A stretch of 64,000 nucleotides of DNA from Streptomyces sp. NBC_00461. Lineage in GTDB: Bacteria; Actinomycetota; Actinomycetes; Streptomycetales; Streptomycetaceae. The stretch spans positions 2,079,001 through 2,143,000 of the forward strand of contig NZ_CP107902.1 in the NCBI RefSeq assembly GCF_036013935.1, given 5' to 3'. Under the pieces are notes generated by a model that worked only from the letters and a program-made list of their open reading frames with translations, was not told the DNA's origin and searched no databases. Both the position numbers and the translations under genes were made by a program. Each line of letters starts with the position of its first letter. The first letter of the stretch is position 1. Positions 62,411-64,000 of the stretch are shown here, in pieces.

Positions 62411-63190
62411 TCAGACCAAGTTGCGCTCCCCCGCCTCGACCGCGATGTCCAGGGTGTTCCCGGGCGGTGGGAAAGGGCAGATGAAGTGGTCGGCGAAAGC
62501 ACACGGCGGCAGCAGGGCGCGGTTGAGGTCGACGGTCGTACGGCCCTCGGCGTCGGGAGCGGCCGGGTGGAGGAACCGGAACCGGTAACTGCCCCTCCCG
62601 CTGGACGCGTCGGCGAAGACCGCCCACAGGACGTCACCCTGGACCGTGACCTGGAGCGTCAGCTCCCGCCCGTCGAGTTCGAAGGCCAGTTCCCCGCCGA
62701 GCCCGAGTCCGCGCTCGCGTCCGTCCGCGTTCTCGACGCGTACGGTGCGGTCCTCGCCGTACCGCGTGAAGCGCCCCGGCACCGACCAGCGCGGGTCGTA
62801 GGGCGTGGCCTCGATGCCGTTGAACGCCCGGCGTGCCGCGGAGTCGGGGTCGAAGTCGCGTACGCCCCATACGCCTTCGCGGACCAGCACGACCAGCCGG
62901 CGTCCGCCGTACGCCACACGCGCCTCGGCCACCGGGCCGGCATCGGCCGCGAGCCGGACCTCACCGGAGAGGACCTGCCCGTCCACGGTCAGGCCGTCCC
63001 TCTCGTCGGCGCCGAGCACCACCGAGTCACCGTCGGCCGCCCAGATCCCGGGGATGTCCGGAAGTCGCCCGTCCGGATAGTCCTCGAACCAGTACGTGCC
63101 GGTCAGTGCGAGCGGCCCGTAGGGCGCCGAAACCGTCTCGGCGCGGTGCTCCTGCCATTGCTTCCATGCGTCGGACGCGTCCGAGGTCAT
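62411..63190 (-). CDS. DUF1684 family protein
   Basis: A 259-residue soluble protein of the DUF1684 family. Landmarks are [40 protein letters not shown], the core [17 protein letters not shown], and the C-terminal [36 protein letters not shown]. The conserved acidic and Cys/His residues of the last block suggest a metal or small-molecule site, but no activity is established. It is 24 nt upstream of nothing on this strand but follows (in transcription) no gene; the flavin monooxygenase lies 24 nt downstream in the same direction, so the two may form an operon. Confidence 0.87.
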   Translation of the reverse strand: MTSDASDAWKQWQEHRAETVSAPYGPLALTGTYWFEDYPDGRLPDIPGIWAADGDSVVLGADERDGLTVDGQVLSGEVRLAADAGPVAEARVAYGGRRLVVLVREGVWGVRDFDPDSAARRAFNGIEATPYDPRWSVPGRFTRYGEDRTVRVENADGRERGLGLGGELAFELDGRELTLQVTVQGDVLWAVFADASSGRGSYRFRFLHPAAPDAEGRTTVDLNRALLPPCAFADHFICPFPPPGNTLDIAVEAGERNLV

Positions 63191-63214
63191 GCGATCAGTC
63201 CTGTCGTCATGTGG

Positions 63215-64000
63215 TCAGCCCTTCCGGACCGGGTCGGGCAATCCGAGATGTGAGCGCAGGGTGGCGCCCTGGTATTCCGTGCGGAACGCGCCGCGTTCCT
63301 GGAGCAGCGGCACCACCTTGTCGACGAACTCGTCGAGTCCGCCCGGGGTGATCAGCGGTTGGAGGATGAACCCGTCGGCGGCGTCCCGCTGCACGAACTC
63401 GTCGAGTTCGGCGGCGACCGCCTCCGCGGTGCCGACGAAGGACTGCCGGCCGCTCGCCTCGATCACGGTCTGCCGGATGGACAACCCCTTCTCCTTCGAC
63501 AGGGCCCGCCACTTCTCGGCGATCACGACGCTGTCGCCGCGCCGGGTCCGGCCCTGGCTGATCCCCGGCTCGGCCACCGGGTCGATCTCGGGGAGGGGCC
63601 CGTCCGGGTCGTACGAGGACAGGTCGACCCCCCAGATCTGCTCCAGCGCGAGGATCGCGTTCTGCGGGGAGACCTGTTGGCGCCGGATCCGGTAGGCCTT
63701 CTCCTGCGCCTGTGCCGCAGTGTCGCCGAGGACGAAGGTGACGCCTGGCATGATCTTCAGATCGTCCGGGCCGCGGCCGTACTTCTCCAGGCGGCGCTTG
63801 ACGTCGGCGTAGAAGGCGCGCCCCGCCTCCAGCGAGCCGTGCCGGGTGAAGACCACGTCGGCCGTGGCGGCGGCGAACTCCCGCCCCTCGTCGGAGTCCC
63901 CCGCCTGGATGACGACGGGGTGCCCCTGCGGTGAGCGCGGCACGGTGAACTCGCCCGCGATGTCGAAGTGCCGCCCGCGGTGCGCGAAGGGGCGGGGGAT
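63215..64000 (-). CDS. FMN-dependent monooxygenase, NtaA/SnaA/DszA type (partial, 3' part)
   Basis: The C-terminal 261 codons of a bacterial-luciferase-fold monooxygenase; the gene continues past the right edge. FTVPRSPQGHPVVIQAGDSDEGREF is typical of the NtaA/SnaA/DszA class, with later landmarks DVVFTRHGSL, DLKIMPGVTFVLG and FILQPLITPGGLDEF. These enzymes use FMNH2 from a separate reductase to oxidise sulphur, amine or aromatic substrates. The 5' end, and so the start, lies outside the window. It ends 24 nt before the start-side region of the DUF1684 gene, in the same direction. Confidence 0.9.
   Translation of the reverse strand: MPRPFAHRGRHFDIAGEFTVPRSPQGHPVVIQAGDSDEGREFAAATADVVFTRHGSLEAGRAFYADVKRRLEKYGRGPDDLKIMPGVTFVLGDTAAQAQEKAYRIRRQQVSPQNAILALEQIWGVDLSSYDPDGPLPEIDPVAEPGISQGRTRRGDSVVIAEKWRALSKEKGLSIRQTVIEASGRQSFVGTAEAVAAELDEFVQRDAADGFILQPLITPGGLDEFVDKVVPLLQERGAFRTEYQGATLRSHLGLPDPVRKG

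Overview
This is a high-GC chromosomal stretch from a Streptomyces-type actinomycete. The evidence is the strong G/C third-position bias, many GTG/TTG starts, short genes joined by 4-nt stop/start overlaps, leaderless-looking starts, streptogrisin proteases, SoxR, SigK/RskA and DnaE2. From memory, the order soxR, citMHS, hmgA, SGNH esterase, AA10 LPMO, lipase, dnaE2 resembles the S. coelicolor interval around SCO1697-SCO1739; I could not check this. I see no tRNA, rRNA, CRISPR array, transposase or phage gene.

Left part (1-19.2 kb): regulators and catabolic or transport genes. These are soxR (partial), a MaoC hydratase with a TetR regulator, a YiaA-type membrane protein, an acyl-CoA dehydrogenase divergent from a TetR regulator, an ArsR-type regulator, an EamA exporter, an MHS-family transporter, a dehydrogenase pair (ALDH-ADH), an orphan sugar-type ABC ATPase, a class F sortase with an overlapping secreted partner, an MFS exporter, a citrate transporter, a molybdopterin oxidoreductase, and a lipoprotein-TetR pair. 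Several palindromes that look like TetR operators sit in these promoters, and one motif is shared by two separate promoters.

Middle (19.4-34.6 kb): an hmgA-gntR operon that also carries an isolated type ISP restriction specificity-like protein; a TetR-controlled DrrAB-type exporter; then SigK and its anti-sigma RskA, divergent from DUF4331, a TPR membrane protein and a NicO nickel/cobalt transporter with a very His-rich loop. Both divergent promoters carry near-identical SigK-type -35/-10 elements, which ties the cluster together. A Ser/Thr kinase follows.

Polysaccharide region (35.6-44.4 kb): a small membrane protein, two GT2 glycosyltransferases, a NodB-like deacetylase and a 1281-residue protein that joins a Wzx-like flippase to a second polytopic membrane module. 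These overlap as one transcription unit and meet a membrane-anchored glycoside hydrolase head-on. Together they look like a locus for making, deacetylating and exporting a surface glycan.

Right part (44.6-64 kb): housekeeping and secreted enzymes. These include a DUF5925 AAA ATPase, DUF72, GntR, GNAT proteins, DUF402, a methyltransferase, a wall-anchored (LAETG) LPMO, a secreted lipase, a MarR-cupin pair around tandem 21-bp-phased operators, an ImuB-like/DnaE2 mutagenic polymerase pair, a YhgE-like membrane protein, two streptogrisin proteases flanking a slipin, a DUF1684 protein and a truncated flavin monooxygenase.
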